Positions 31,905 through 43,200 of a stretch of 64,000 nucleotides of DNA are shown here, in pieces (within the stretch, counting starts at the first letter, position 1; the number at the start of each line of letters is the position of its first letter). This stretch comes from Nansenia antarctica. Lineage: Eukaryota; Chordata; Actinopteri; Argentiniformes; Microstomatidae. Both the position numbers and the translations under genes were made by a program. The notes under the pieces are model-generated. The model did no database searches. It was not told where the DNA came from and worked only from the letters and a program-made list of their open reading frames with translations. Location of the stretch: contig OZ022346.1 of assembly GCA_963989245.1 (NCBI GenBank), positions 44,673,497-44,737,496 on the forward strand, in the 5' to 3' direction.

Positions 31905-34900
31905 GACACTATGACATGGTCTACACCTGAAACTAAAGGACCTCAGCCACTACCTAGAAGTCTTCATTCTGCCAATGTCATTGGAAACAAGTAAGTAACA
32001 TACATTTCTGTCTGTCCATATTTATGTTTGAGTATTACGGATATGTTGCTTTATAATATGGATTTGTTTAGTGAGCAGTTAGTTTTATTAGAAATCATTG
32101 CAGTATCCCTTGTGTTCACTTGTACCTCTTCCGTTTAGGATGTATGTTTTTGGGGGCTGGGTCCCCGTTGCGGAAACGGACCGCACCAGCCCCTTAGGAC
32201 ATGAATGGATCTGCACCAACTCCCTGTGTGTGCTCAGCTTGGGTCAGTATTATACACACACACGATTACAATCTTATCTCTCAGGTTCTCTTGTGGGTTC
32301 ACATATGAAGAAGCATTCCGTCCATACGTTTTTTACATTTAATTTAATTGAAGTCATATGGGTCAGCAATATTATTTCACGTGGCATAGCTGACTAGATA
32401 GCTGAAATGTGGAGTTTACATGGTCCGCTCTTCTCCATCTCAGACACTATGACATGGCAGAGCTTAGGTCCAGAGCAGCACCCAGGGCCTCAGGCAGGGG
32501 GGGAGGAGCCCCCCCCCGGGCCCAAAGCCAGGACCGGCCACTGCTCCGCCTCCATCGGCTCCCGTCTCTACATCTGGAGCGGCCGCGATGGTTACCGGAA
32601 GAGCTGGACCTACCAGGTGTGCTGCAAGGACCTGTGGTACCTGGAGACAGGTGAGAGGAGGGACTCTTCATATTGGTAAATGGACTGACTTATATATATA
32701 AAGCCTTTATCCAAAGCGCTTTACACCCATTTACACTCTTTCACCCATTTACACACACATTCACACACCAATGGTGGCAAGCTACCATGCAAGGCACCGG
32801 CCCGCTCACTGGGAGCAATTTGGGGTTCAGTGTCTTGCCCAAAGACACTTCGACATGTGGCCAGCCGGGGCTCGAACCGCCGATCTGCCAACCTTGCGAT
32901 TATCTACCTCCTGCGCCACAGCCGCCCCCTATTGGTGTGTTGTTCTTAGTAGCTTAATCTGCTAAAGATTCTTACCATCTGGAGTTTAGCATATTTTTCT
33001 ACTGTGAGTGTGTAGCTCCACTCATTCACTCACTAGTTAAGTTTTCTAAATCTTAACAGATTTTTGATCGTATTGTGTGTGGCGTGCTCCGATATTCCCA
33101 ATACAGCACACCACACACATAAAGATCTGATCTACGACAGTCTAGAGTCGTCCCCCAAGCCAGAAATGTTGTATGATCAGGGTCAAATCGCTGAAGAACG
33201 AAAAGAAGAAGACGCGTCAGTCAGCCCGCTTCTTGATTGGCTCACATTCCATTCCACGTCACAATCGGACTCGGGAGTCGCCCACACGCAGGATAATCTT
33301 GTAGGATAATCTTTAGAGCCATCCGATAATCGGCCGTTTGCTATCCTTGGTCGGAAGGGGGGAAAATCGGGCCAAAATGGGCCAGATTATCTTTATGTGT
33401 GTACCAGGCTTTAGCCACCCTCACGTTCAACTCTAACCCCTGCTGCTGCTGCTGCTTTATCCTCACTGTATGACATGTTGTTTTCAGAGCTCCCCTCCAC
33501 CCCAGTGGCTGTGTTATTGGTCAAGTCCACCATCAGTATGCTCCATGTGGCCTGGCGCCCCCTACCTGCAGCAGAGTGCTATCTCCTCCAGCTGCAGCCC
33601 GTGCCCCTGGCCCACGCCTCTGATTCCCCAGCCACTCCAGTGGCCCCGCCTAGTGCAGACGCCCAGGAGAAGGACTCCCAGGACTCCTCAGGTGAGAGGA
33701 GCTCATCACAGTCACAATCGATTGGCGTTTACGGAGATTAGAAATGACCCCCCGCGACACAATTCTGTTTTAATTGATTTAAGTCCAGCTGAGCTACCAT
33801 GGCAAAGAGGTGGCTTGGAAGGTCTGATAGTCACAGACATCTCGTAAGCCATGGACTGTTTATTTTGTCTCCAGATGCCCCGCCCCCCCGGGCCTCAGTC
33901 CATACCTTGCAGGAAGAGCATGAGACGTCACAACAGGTAAGACTCAAAGCCGTTTGTCCCCAAAATAGATACACCGACACTGCTGTAAGTGCCACACGGA
34001 GTTAGTAAACTCTGCATTCAGACTGTAATAGTTGTATGGTAAAAAATTCTACACTATAATCCCACTGTTAACTTCTGAATACCCCCCCCCCACTCCAGGA
34101 GGTGTCTGCGGGGCAACAGGAGACTCCCGTGGAGGTGTCAGAGGGGGTGAAGGAGGGGGAGGGGGTCAGTGGAGAGACCCAGGGAGGCACACAGACAGAG
34201 CCCTGTAAGTAGTCAGTCTGCAATAACATAAAGTAGTAGTAGTAGTTGGTGCTGACCTGACCTCACCCTCTGTGTGTCAACAGCTCTGGGCCAGGAGAGT
34301 GACCCCACCACGACCTCGCAGCCCGCAAACGCAAGGGAGTGTATTCCACCCAAGGACCAACCAGGTAACAGCTAGGAATGGGTTGTTTGATTAATCGCTT
34401 AGTCATTTTCTGTCGTCCACACCGAAAATACACAATCCAAAATAAGTCATCTGTGAATCGAAAAAAATCTATAAATTTTCCTTTCACTTTCAGTGGCATA
34501 ACTGAAGCAAACAGCTTGTCTGTAAGATTGTAGGTGCGACTTGTCTCATATTATCCAACAGAAGCAGGCCCTGATCTTTCATTAACTCGCTGTCACTATC
34601 AAATCACTCCTGGCCGGTTAAACAAGAGCTCGGCAGTCATAATATAAACTGGAAATTAAATACTGCGGCGTAGATAAATCGATTAATCGACCCTGGTAGC
34701 CATCAACGAATCGATTAATCGACCCTGGCAGCCATCAATGAATCGATGAATCGACCCTGGTAGCATCAATTAACTGATTAATTGACACTTGTAGCCATCA
34801 ATGAATCGATTACAAAAAAACTTGAATCAGACCCATCCCTAGTAACAGGACCTTTAAAAAGCGGCAAGCCTCATTACATGGTCTAAAGTTGGTTCTCAAT

Positions 34901-36557
34901 GCTAAGAAAAAAGATTTGATGATCTTTTCCAGAGCTCGCTCCCAGATCTTAGGTAATGTTACACGGAGGGGTATTGATAGATTTTATAATATTTATCTGC
35001 TCCATGTCTGTTTTTATTGTGCTTTACTCTCCAATTGTGTAACCTTGTACTTGTACTGGTGTACTATCTTGGTCAGGTCTCCCTCGAAAAGAGATTTTAA
35101 TCTCAAGGGACCTCCTGGTTAAATAAATAAATAAACAGCATGGAGAGCGGAAATAATTCACTTGAGATATATATTTTTTGACCATTGTTCATTTCAGAGG
35201 AGATAATTCACTCTTGAGACAATGACAATGTTGTGTTCTCCCTCCAGGACCAGGAACTGCCATCCCCTCCTCAGATCCCAACTCTGTCACAAACCAGGTA
35301 GGCTCTCCTGAGCTCTGACTCCCTTCTCTCTCACATAGAAGAACCCTGTCGACTATCACCTGCTAGCCCCTAACTCCTTGACATTGTTCAATACCATCTG
35401 TTCTGGATTTCGGATAACAACGAATAACTACCTCCTCCTCTCTGTGGCTTGCAGACTCCCGGAGAGAAGCCAGAGGATTCTGTGTGGTTCGATGTGGGAG
35501 TGTTCAAAACCCTCTTCTCTGAGGTCACGCACTACTACCTTCCAGCTGAGGAAGACCAGGAGACCACCGCCGTCAGCCGACATACGAACCCTAAAGAGGT
35601 CATCCATTGTTACCTGGCGTCTGTGACTCAAATTGACAATAGTCGATGTAAAACATTAGTCCAAAAGACACTGCTCCGTGTTGAACGTGTTTCTAATCTC
35701 TGCTTCTCAACTCACACACTCTCACTCACACACTCTTTCTCTCTCTGTCTCTCGCTCTCACACACACACACACGCACACTCCCCACAACCTCTCAGATGA
35801 CACTTCCGGAGCCTCAGGATTATGAAGTCATGAAGAGGCAGGATCTGGCTCCAGGTCAGACCTACAGGTTCAGAGTGGCGGGTATCAACACCCGTGGCCA
35901 GGGAGACTTCAGCCCCGTCAGCGAGTTCAAGACCTGCCGGCCTGGCTTCCCTGGAGCGCCCTCTGCTGTCAAAATCACCAAGGTGCAGTACCGGTCCCTA
36001 CAAGACAAGTCTTACATTCCACCCAAGGTTACTGTTGCAAGTCGTACAGATGCCGCCTCCATGCTGTTCAGCGTTTGACTGCTTCAGAGAGCCGTACCTC
36101 GCTCCATTTATGTGATTTTTTGAAGATGTGGAATCCAAATACGACACTTAACCACCTGTTTCCCCTCCTCCTCTGTTCTTCAATCCCGCTCCCCCCCCCC
36201 CCACACACACACACACACAGGCTAACGATTCGGTACACATCACGTGGGAGTCCCCCACCACCCCCTCGGGGAAGATCCTGGAGTACTCCATGTACCTGGC
36301 GGTGAGAAAGGGCCGCTCTTCCAGTTCCAGCAGCGAGCAGCCGGGCCAGCTGGCCTTCATCCGGATCTACCGCGGCACCAAGACCTCCTGCACGGTCAGC
36401 CCCGCCCACCTGGACAACGCCCACGTGGACTGTTCCGCCCCCAACCGCCCCGCCGTCGTCTTCCGCATCGCCGCCAAGAACGAGCAGGGCTACGGCCCCG
36501 CCACGCAGATCCGCTGGCTGCAGGGTATGCATGCACGTGTGTGTGTGTGTGTGTGTA

Positions 36558-36593
<36 letters not shown>

Positions 36594-37100
36594 CTCTCAC
36601 TGGTATAACTGACTGACTGACTGGTGTAACTGACTGACTGACTGACTGACTGGTATAACTGACTGCCCGACCTACCGACTGACTGGTGTGACTGACTGAC
36701 TGACTGACTGACTGACTGACTGGTGTAACTGTGGGCCGTTTGTTGTTTCAGACGCCAGTAAGATCCGAGCTCCGTCGACCCAGCCCAGCAGCCCTGCAGA
36801 GGCCGACCAGGAGGCAGCAGACAGGTAAACAGGCCTGCTCTCCGCTGGCTCACTGGGGGGAGAGAGTGGGAGATTGTGCCACTGTTGCTCTTATGGGGGT
36901 GTAGGTCAGGGGGGGTCTTTGGCTCCTGTGTGTTCTATAACAATGACTTCTTTTTTTTTTTTAAAGAAAGAAAAAAAGGGTGTACGAATTCTAGTTTAGT
37001 TTTCATACATACAAGCCTGGTAAGTGATTTGAGTTTGGTTTGTCCCTATTTACGAGGGAGGACGTGTTGTGTGTTTGACTTGCCTTGCAGCTCTAGTTGA
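30289..37100 (+). CDS. hcfc2: Host cell factor 2 (kelch and fibronectin-III protein)
   Basis: Seventeen coding exons in phase: 30289-30463, 30866-31014, 31175-31335, 31456-31658, 31906-31990, 32139-32242, 32444-32650, 33488-33691, 33875-33936, 34099-34204, 34284-34364, 35248-35297, 35455-35598, 35797-35982, 36221-36524, 36752-36824 and 37091-37100. They give 767 residues (human HCFC2 is about 790). Residues 1-360 form the kelch propeller, with repeated Gly-Gly blades ([43 protein letters not shown]). A Pro/Glu/Ser-rich linker (about 360-540) varies between species. The C-terminal fibronectin-III part (about 540-740) includes [13 protein letters not shown] and [25 protein letters not shown]2 is a nuclear/cytoplasmic adaptor paralogous to HCFC1 but lacks the proteolytic-repeat region; absence of that region here favours HCFC2. 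The exon 13 donor (GAG|gtcatc) is weak. Exons 5 and 7 begin with the same 14 bases. Confidence 0.95.
32690..32932 (-). mobile_element. tRNA-derived SINE, minus-strand copy
   Basis: On the minus strand the head carries a Pol III A box-like TGGCGCAGGAGG and a B box GGTTCGAGCCC. They are followed by CTGGCCACATGTCGAAGTG, a CAAGACACTGAACCCCAAAT body and a tail with AAAGCGCTTTGGATAAAG. It shares this organisation with the plus-strand copy at 42522-42785. It lies in an hcfc2 intron. Confidence 0.88.
34373..34841. mobile_element. hAT-type MITE inserted at an hcfc2 splice donor
   Basis: The ends TAGGAATGGGT and ACCCATCCCTA are inverted repeats. Flanking 8-bp direct repeats GTAACAGC (34365-34372) and GTAACAGG (34842-34849) match at 7 of 8 positions, as expected for hAT elements. 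The interior holds four units of a 32-bp repeat with AATCGATTAATCGACCCTGG. The left duplication is the exon 11 donor. Confidence 0.8.
34858..35135 (+). pseudogene. 5'-truncated LINE with 3' tail
   Basis: [17 protein letters not shown] is the C-terminal reverse-transcriptase segment of a fish L2/Rex-type LINE. A 3' end with TCTCAAGGGACCTCCTGGTT and an AAATAAATAAATAAA tail follows. Only the last about 280 bases of the element are present, within an hcfc2 intron. Confidence 0.75.
36540..36725 (+). repeat. (TG)n and GACTGACTGGTGTAACT minisatellite in an hcfc2 intron
   Basis: TG microsatellite at 36539-36590 is followed by GACT tetramers grouped into units ending in GGTGTAACT or GGTATAACT, up to about 25 bases before the exon 16 acceptor. 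Confidence 0.88.
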
Positions 37101-38870
37101 AGAGCGACTGCCAGACATCCACCAGGATGCAGGGGAGGTAATGTAAGGGCATGTCTACTTTGCAAGCCATGTATGCCTACCACAGAAATGCTTTAAAGAA
37201 CCTATTATAGATTTTTAACTTATTTTTTTATGTTGTTGTTTTTGTACATGGTTGTATCTTTGGTTTGGTTTTGCCTTTGGACCAGTTCCGTTCTTGTTCC
37301 CTAATGTATTTTATTTTGTTGTTCGTTAAGCTAGATATTCACAGATATGTCATGAACCAGGTATCTCTGTGGTCGTAGATTTTCCTCTCTTGCCAAATAG
37401 ACTCGCTCATGAAGGGTTGAATGTGCCTTAATGTATGAAGGGTCAGCTCCTTACACACATGCATCAATTACGCAATCCTTGAGGTGGAGTTTGGAGGTCT
37501 GTGATTGGTTGAGTACCGAATTTAAATCTGGGATGGGGAAGATACCAATGAATGTGTTTATTTTATTATTATTTTATTATTTATTATATGTTTGAGATAT
37601 TCATTTTAGTCTGGTCTATGGTTGTATTTTCAGTCTCAGCCTACAGAAAAAACGATTTTCTTTTTTTATATCTATAAATTGGATTGCAAATGGAGCACTT
37701 TTTACCTTCCTGCAAATATGGTCATAAGATTTCGTCCAAGTCCAATTTATGATTTTGAGGGGTGTACTATTTTATTGACTGCTTACTTAAGGTTATAACA
37801 ATTAATAATTCATTAAGTTCATATTTATGGATACTGTTCTAATACTTTGTTCAGTGGTGTTTTGTCTGTTTTGTAGCTATAGGAAGTGAGCCATATGTTT
37901 GTGAATGAAGCTAGCCATATATCCATTACAACTTCACTGATGGTCATAGATAGATTAATAGATAGGTACTTTATTGATCCCCAAGGGGAAATTAAGAAGG
38001 TACAGTGGCTCACAAACATAGACATCTGGAACATTCTATACAGTAAGAACAGTCAAGTATGATTTAACATCCCCCAGCCTGACTCTGATCACCCCGACCA
38101 AGCCAGCCGGAGGAGGAGTTGTACTGCCACAGGCAGAACAGATCTCCTATAGCGCTCCTCAGTGCAGCGTGGTGGTAGTCATCTGTTGCTAAAGGAGCTT
38201 CTCCTCTCTGCCATAGAGTCATGTAGGGGATGGGAGGGATTGTCCACTGTAACGTTAGAGCTCAAGTTAGGATTCGTCCCTCATACCACAATTGTTTAGT
38301 CATTACATTTCCTTTCATAGCACAGCGGTTCTCTATGAAATGTGGGAATCACATGGTTTCTTTGGGCCACATGTTTAGCCTTTAGCGTACACTGACTTGG
38401 ATCCAAATAACCTACTCAGTTCAAAGGGAGAGTATAGGACTTACTTTCTTTTGTAATTGTACCTATAACATAAATGTACCTGTTACTCGGTGAGAATGTA
38501 GCCTGTCTCCACATGTTATGCCCTTGGAGATTAACTAAGCAGGAAAGAATGGTGTTTTAGCACTTCTGTTTTTTCTTGTTGGGATGCTCAGGACCAGCTT
38601 CATGGGTGCAGATTAAGACTAAAAAGCATCCTCAATGGAGATTTTCCATTGTGATTTAATCCTGGACTAGGCTTAAGACTTGTCTGTGAAACTGGCCCTA
38701 AATGATCCAGGTTAAAGCTAGAACTAACTAATCCCTGTTCTGTTGGTATGTGAATGTTGTGCTGTGTGTCAAATGAGAGGTTTAGTGTAAATAGTGTGGA
38801 CTTTTGTTGAAAGTCCAGATGTGGTTTTAAAAAAAAAGAATAAGAAAAAAAAAGACAATAAATAAAAACT
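37101..38870 (+). other. hcfc2: hcfc2 3'UTR with poly(A) signal
   Basis: Non-coding sequence follows the stop at 37098-37100. A canonical AATAAA lies at 38861-38866 after an A-rich run. At 37960-38235 the UTR contains an interspersed repeat starting with the common fish motif ACTTTATTGATCCCCAAGGG and GAAATT. Confidence 0.65.
37960..38235. mobile_element. Interspersed repeat in the hcfc2 3'UTR
   Basis: It begins GGTACTTTATTGATCCCCAA, a motif repeated in many teleost genomes at LINE/SINE ends, followed by a CAGCCTGACTCTGATCACCC body. The family name is uncertain. Confidence 0.55.
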
Positions 38871-39129
38871 GTCACAACAATCTGCTATGCTTTGAGTGTT
38901 GTCAGTGTATATAATTATAATTTCAGACTTTAGTGGAGGTGAAAATGTACCAAAAGTAATCTGTGTTCATCTTAAATTAAATGAAGCCAAAAATAACAGA
39001 AGGCAGAGTAATCATTGTAGCACATCTTTTTTTCATTCATTCATTCATCCATCCATTCATTCATCCATCCATTTATTCATTCAAACAGGAAAATAGTTTC
39101 AGTTGATCAATTTCATTTCACTGTACTGT

Positions 39130-39306
39130 AGCGTCTGATGTCAAGAGAGTGCAGCAGCCTTCAGAAACGCCAGGGGGCACTCTATCGAAATGGAATTCGT
39201 TTTTCTAGTTTTGCGAAGAAGACACATCTCCCATGATCCATCATGTATTTGTAGTTCATTCCAGGATTAGCTAGTTCTATCAGCCAGGAGTCGAGGTCTG
39301 CTAAAG
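39130..39306 (+). promoter_or_regulatory. cep83: Putative cep83 promoter and non-coding first exon
   Basis: A good donor (CTAAAG|gtaagt, exon end 39306) and position between the hcfc2 poly(A) signal and the first cep83 coding exon suggest a 5'UTR exon. Just upstream, CATCTCCCATGATCCATCAT resembles the vertebrate ZNF143/THAP11 promoter motif (ACTAC-N-TCCCA-N-ATGC type). The transcription start cannot be fixed. Confidence 0.4.
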
Positions 39307-40287
39307 GTAAGTCTTCCAACAACCCAAAATACTTTTAATTGCCTGAACGCTAATGTGCCACTTTTGTCTCTGGGTTTTTACGCGAGGTCTATGCCCGACT
39401 ATGCTCAAGAGCAGTTAGACCTGACATGTTAGTTCTACCAGAGAGATGTTCAGCTAGCGAAGTGAGCGTTGGCTAGCAGTACAACGGCGGGAGTTAAAGC
39501 GCGATTTGAAACACCAAAAGAAAGTGACGGTGTCCTAGTCAGGTCATTTATGTAGCTAGATTCTTTTTGACAGCTGGCTGCGTATAAGGGCCAGACGTGC
39601 AGCAGTCCTTAGCTTAGTTAGTGGATTAGCCTCACTAGGAAATGGTGAACAAGATGATAAGCAATCCAGTTCAGCTGACAGTGATTTGCATTTCACTTTG
39701 GACAACAGAGACATACAATGTCTGTGATTGGGAAAGCTAGCTCACTAGCTTATTATTACTGCTTATTATTACTACTCATCCACATTGAGGTGCTTGAGAA
39801 ATGGCCAGCAATCATGTCAAGTGTCTTCGCAATCAAAAGCGTTAGGTTAATCACCTGGCCCTCCCCTGACTCTGCGTATCCACAACAGAGACAAGGTTAG
39901 GTGGGGAGAGAAATCACTTGAGACAGGCCAGTAGCTGGGGGACTCAGGGCTACCATGGTAACAGTAGCTACGTTTCTCCTATAGCCAGAGCACTTGTTCT
40001 TGAAATGATGTCTTTACAATGTCTGCCCTGCGAGCAGAAGAAGAGTGCACTGGGCGTCTCTCCTCAAGGTAGTAGTCAGTTCTAAACGTTTCATGCTTCA
40101 TTTGAGCGAAGGCCGCTCCATGAAAGGAAGACACTGTTTGTCAATGTCAACTTGACTGAGCTGGAGCCTTTTTTCTTTTTTTTAACACATGGATCGGATA
40201 GCCCTCTGCTCTCTCATTCTCCTACTCTTAGGTGTTTCTCTCTTGCTCTCTCGTCCTCTCCCTCTTTCCTGTTCCTGTAGGGGCAAG

Positions 40288-43200
40288 ATGAACGCCTCTG
40301 GCCTTGCCCAGTCCACCCTCCAGTTCCCAAGTCTGGATGCAGGGTTGGGGAGGCCGGCGGTCCTCTTCGGAGGCTCCGCTGGGCTCGGCGGGTCGGACAT
40401 GGAGCTACAGAAGATGCTGATCGACGAGAGGATGAGGTGCGAGAACCACAAGACCAACTACCAGACCCTGAAGGCTGAACACACCAGGTAACTACCCTGG
40501 TAAAAGTGTGTGTGTCTGTGTGTGAGTGTGTGTGTGTGTGAGTGTGCGTAGGAGTGTGTCGGAGTGTGTCTATCTCATCCACTGTATGTTCCCCAGGTTG
40601 CAGGATGAGTTTACGCGAGGGCAGGGTGAGCTGAGGCGTCACCTCAGCGATAAGCAGACCGTCCAGGAGAAGCTGCAGCTGCTGCTGGCTGAGCTCAGAG
40701 GAGAGCTGCTGGACAAGACCAGAGAGCTGGAGGAGTTCCGCTTAAAGGTACCGCAGTCACAGAGCATCTCTCTGTACTCCTTTATACGCAACTCGGTTGT
40801 TAAGTCTGACGTCAAACATGACGTTTAGCAATTTCCGGGTCCAAACCAGAAATTCCCTGCACCATAGTACCAGTGTGCTACATCGGTAGAATGACAGTTC
40901 AATCGTTTTTTAGACTCGGACCTATTCATACAACAATGGACGCAGCACTTTCCCTTTTTTCCCATATTTGTCAGCGTCTTTGAGCCTCGGAAAAGCGCTA
41001 TATAAATATAATGAATTATTATTATTACTGAGGCATTTCGAAGACAGCGCCTCAGCCAACTTTGGACCCGGAAACGCGTCACGACTTAACAACCGAATAC
41101 AAAAACGTGGCTATCTATGAGTTTTTGTTGTTGTTTGTTTGTTTACAACATATGGATTTGTCCCGTTTGTCCACCACCTCTGTGACTTGTGTTGTTGTCA
41201 GGTGATGACCCCCCAGCGGCTGGAGCTGCTGAGAGCTCAGGTGCAGCAGGAGATGGAGGGGCCCGTCAGGGAGCGCTTCAACAAGCTGGAGGAGGTGAGG
41301 CTCCTCACCCCCCCGCACACTGGAGACCCCCACGCTCTAGCTGTCAGGGTTGCCAGACGGGGATTGACATTTTCCAGCCCCAACCAGTCTAAAAAAGCTG
41401 CCGAATCCACCCGTCCAGTCAGTGTGACCAAAAGTAGCCCAATCTGGCAACACTGCTAGCTTGTCACAGCTGCAACTGCCATCTCCATAGCAACCGTGTT
41501 CAAGCTGGGTGCTTTAGGTTTTGAAAGGGAATGAGGGGGGGGGGGGGGAGTGTTGAGAGAAAAACTACCAGGCCTTTACACTTCAACTCATTTTAAATTC
41601 ATTTTAAGGCAACAGTCATAATAAAGCAAAGCAATGTACATGGATTGGATTTTAATTGAGTTTTCTTTTCACTGTCTGTAATTCTGTCTGACTTTTCTCT
41701 CTCTCTCCCTTCCTGTGTTTCCCTTGTAAGGAGGCAGAGAAGTACAGGGCTGAGTATAACCGGCTGCGCTATGAGAGCACCATCCTCAAGTCTGAGTTTG
41801 ACCACCAGAGAGACGAGAGCGCACGCATACTGGAGGAGATGAAGATCCGCTATGACGCTGAGGTGTGTGTGTGTGCGCTTGAGAGGGAGCTTTTTTGTAT
41901 AAGTTTCACGAGAATAAGCCTGGATTTTCCTTTTAATGATGTTGATGGAATACCCCCCTGGTGTGGGTGATGTCAGGTCGGATGTTTGCATGAGTGGATG
42001 GATATTGTTATTCAGTGGATTAGATAAGTGTTTTTATTGTTCTTGTGTGTGTGTCTGTGTGGGTGTGTCTGTGGGTGGGTGTGTGTGTGTCTCTGTGTGT
42101 GTGTGTGTGTGTGTGTGTGTCTGTCTGTGTGTCTGTGTCTGTGTGTGTACTGTCAGGCGTCACGGTTAGAGAGGGACAAGGAGGAGCTGGTGGCGCAGGT
42201 CCAGGGCTCAGAGCCGTGGCGTGACGGGAAGCGCGTGGAGGCGCTGCTGAGGGAGAAGGCCCAGCTGCACCTGCGGCTGAAGGGTCTGGAGGCCGAGGTG
42301 GCCGAGCTGCGCGCCCAGAGGGACAACTCAGGCCAGCAGGCGGAGAACGTGCAGCGCATCCAGGTCCGCCAGATAGCCGAGTCCACGGCCGCAGCCAAGG
42401 CCCTGGAGGTACGCAGCCTGCAGTCTTTTTGTTCTTCAAAAGAACGTATGTTTGTATGGATGGATGGATGGATGAATGGATGGATGGATGGATGGATGGA
42501 TGGATGGATGGATGTGCGGGGCGGCGCGACTGTGGCTCAGGAGGTAGAGCCGGCGTCTAAATGATCGCACGGTCGGCAGATCGGTGGTTCGAACCCCCGG
42601 CTGGCCACATGTCGAGGTGTCCTTGAGGCAAGACACTGAACCCCAAATAGCTCCCAATGCAGGCAAAGCCTTGTATGGTAGCTTGCCGCCATTGGTTGTG
42701 TGAATGTGTGTGTGAATGGGTGAATGAGAGGCCGTTGTAAAGTGCTTTGGAATAAGGCGCAATATATAAGTCAGCCCATTTACTGTTATGTATGTATGTA
42801 TGCATGTATGTATGTATGTATTGATTGACTGACTGGTTGTGTGACAGGTTGATTGATTGATTGACTGGCTGGTTGTGTGTCAGGCTGATTGACTGACTGG
42901 CTGGTTGTGTGTCAGGTTGATTGATTGACTGACTGGTTGTGTGTCAGGCGGAGAGGCAGTCGCTCCGTCTGCAGCTGGAGCGTCTGGACGGAGAACTGAA
43001 GCTGAGCCACGAGCAGAACACCCTGCTGACCGGACGCCTGCACAAGGCAGAGAGAGAGGTCAACTCACTCACCAGCCAGGTCAGTACACACTCGCCCGCC
43101 CGCCCGCCCGCCTGCTCACTCACTCACTCGCCCGCTCGCTCGCTCACTCACTCACTCACTCACTCACTCGCCTGCTCGCCCGCCCGCCCACTCAGTCATT

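Noticed and set aside
40189..40287. Upstream ATG giving cep83 a signal-peptide-like [16 protein letters not shown] start
   Set aside because: It lies in the CT-rich polypyrimidine tract before the AG acceptor at 40279-40280. CEP83 is a cytosolic centriolar protein and the ATG at 40288 fits the family.
42522..42620. tRNA gene suggested by A and B boxes
   Set aside because: The boxes belong to a SINE head followed by the SINE body; no tRNA cloverleaf with a 3' CCA-ready acceptor is evident.
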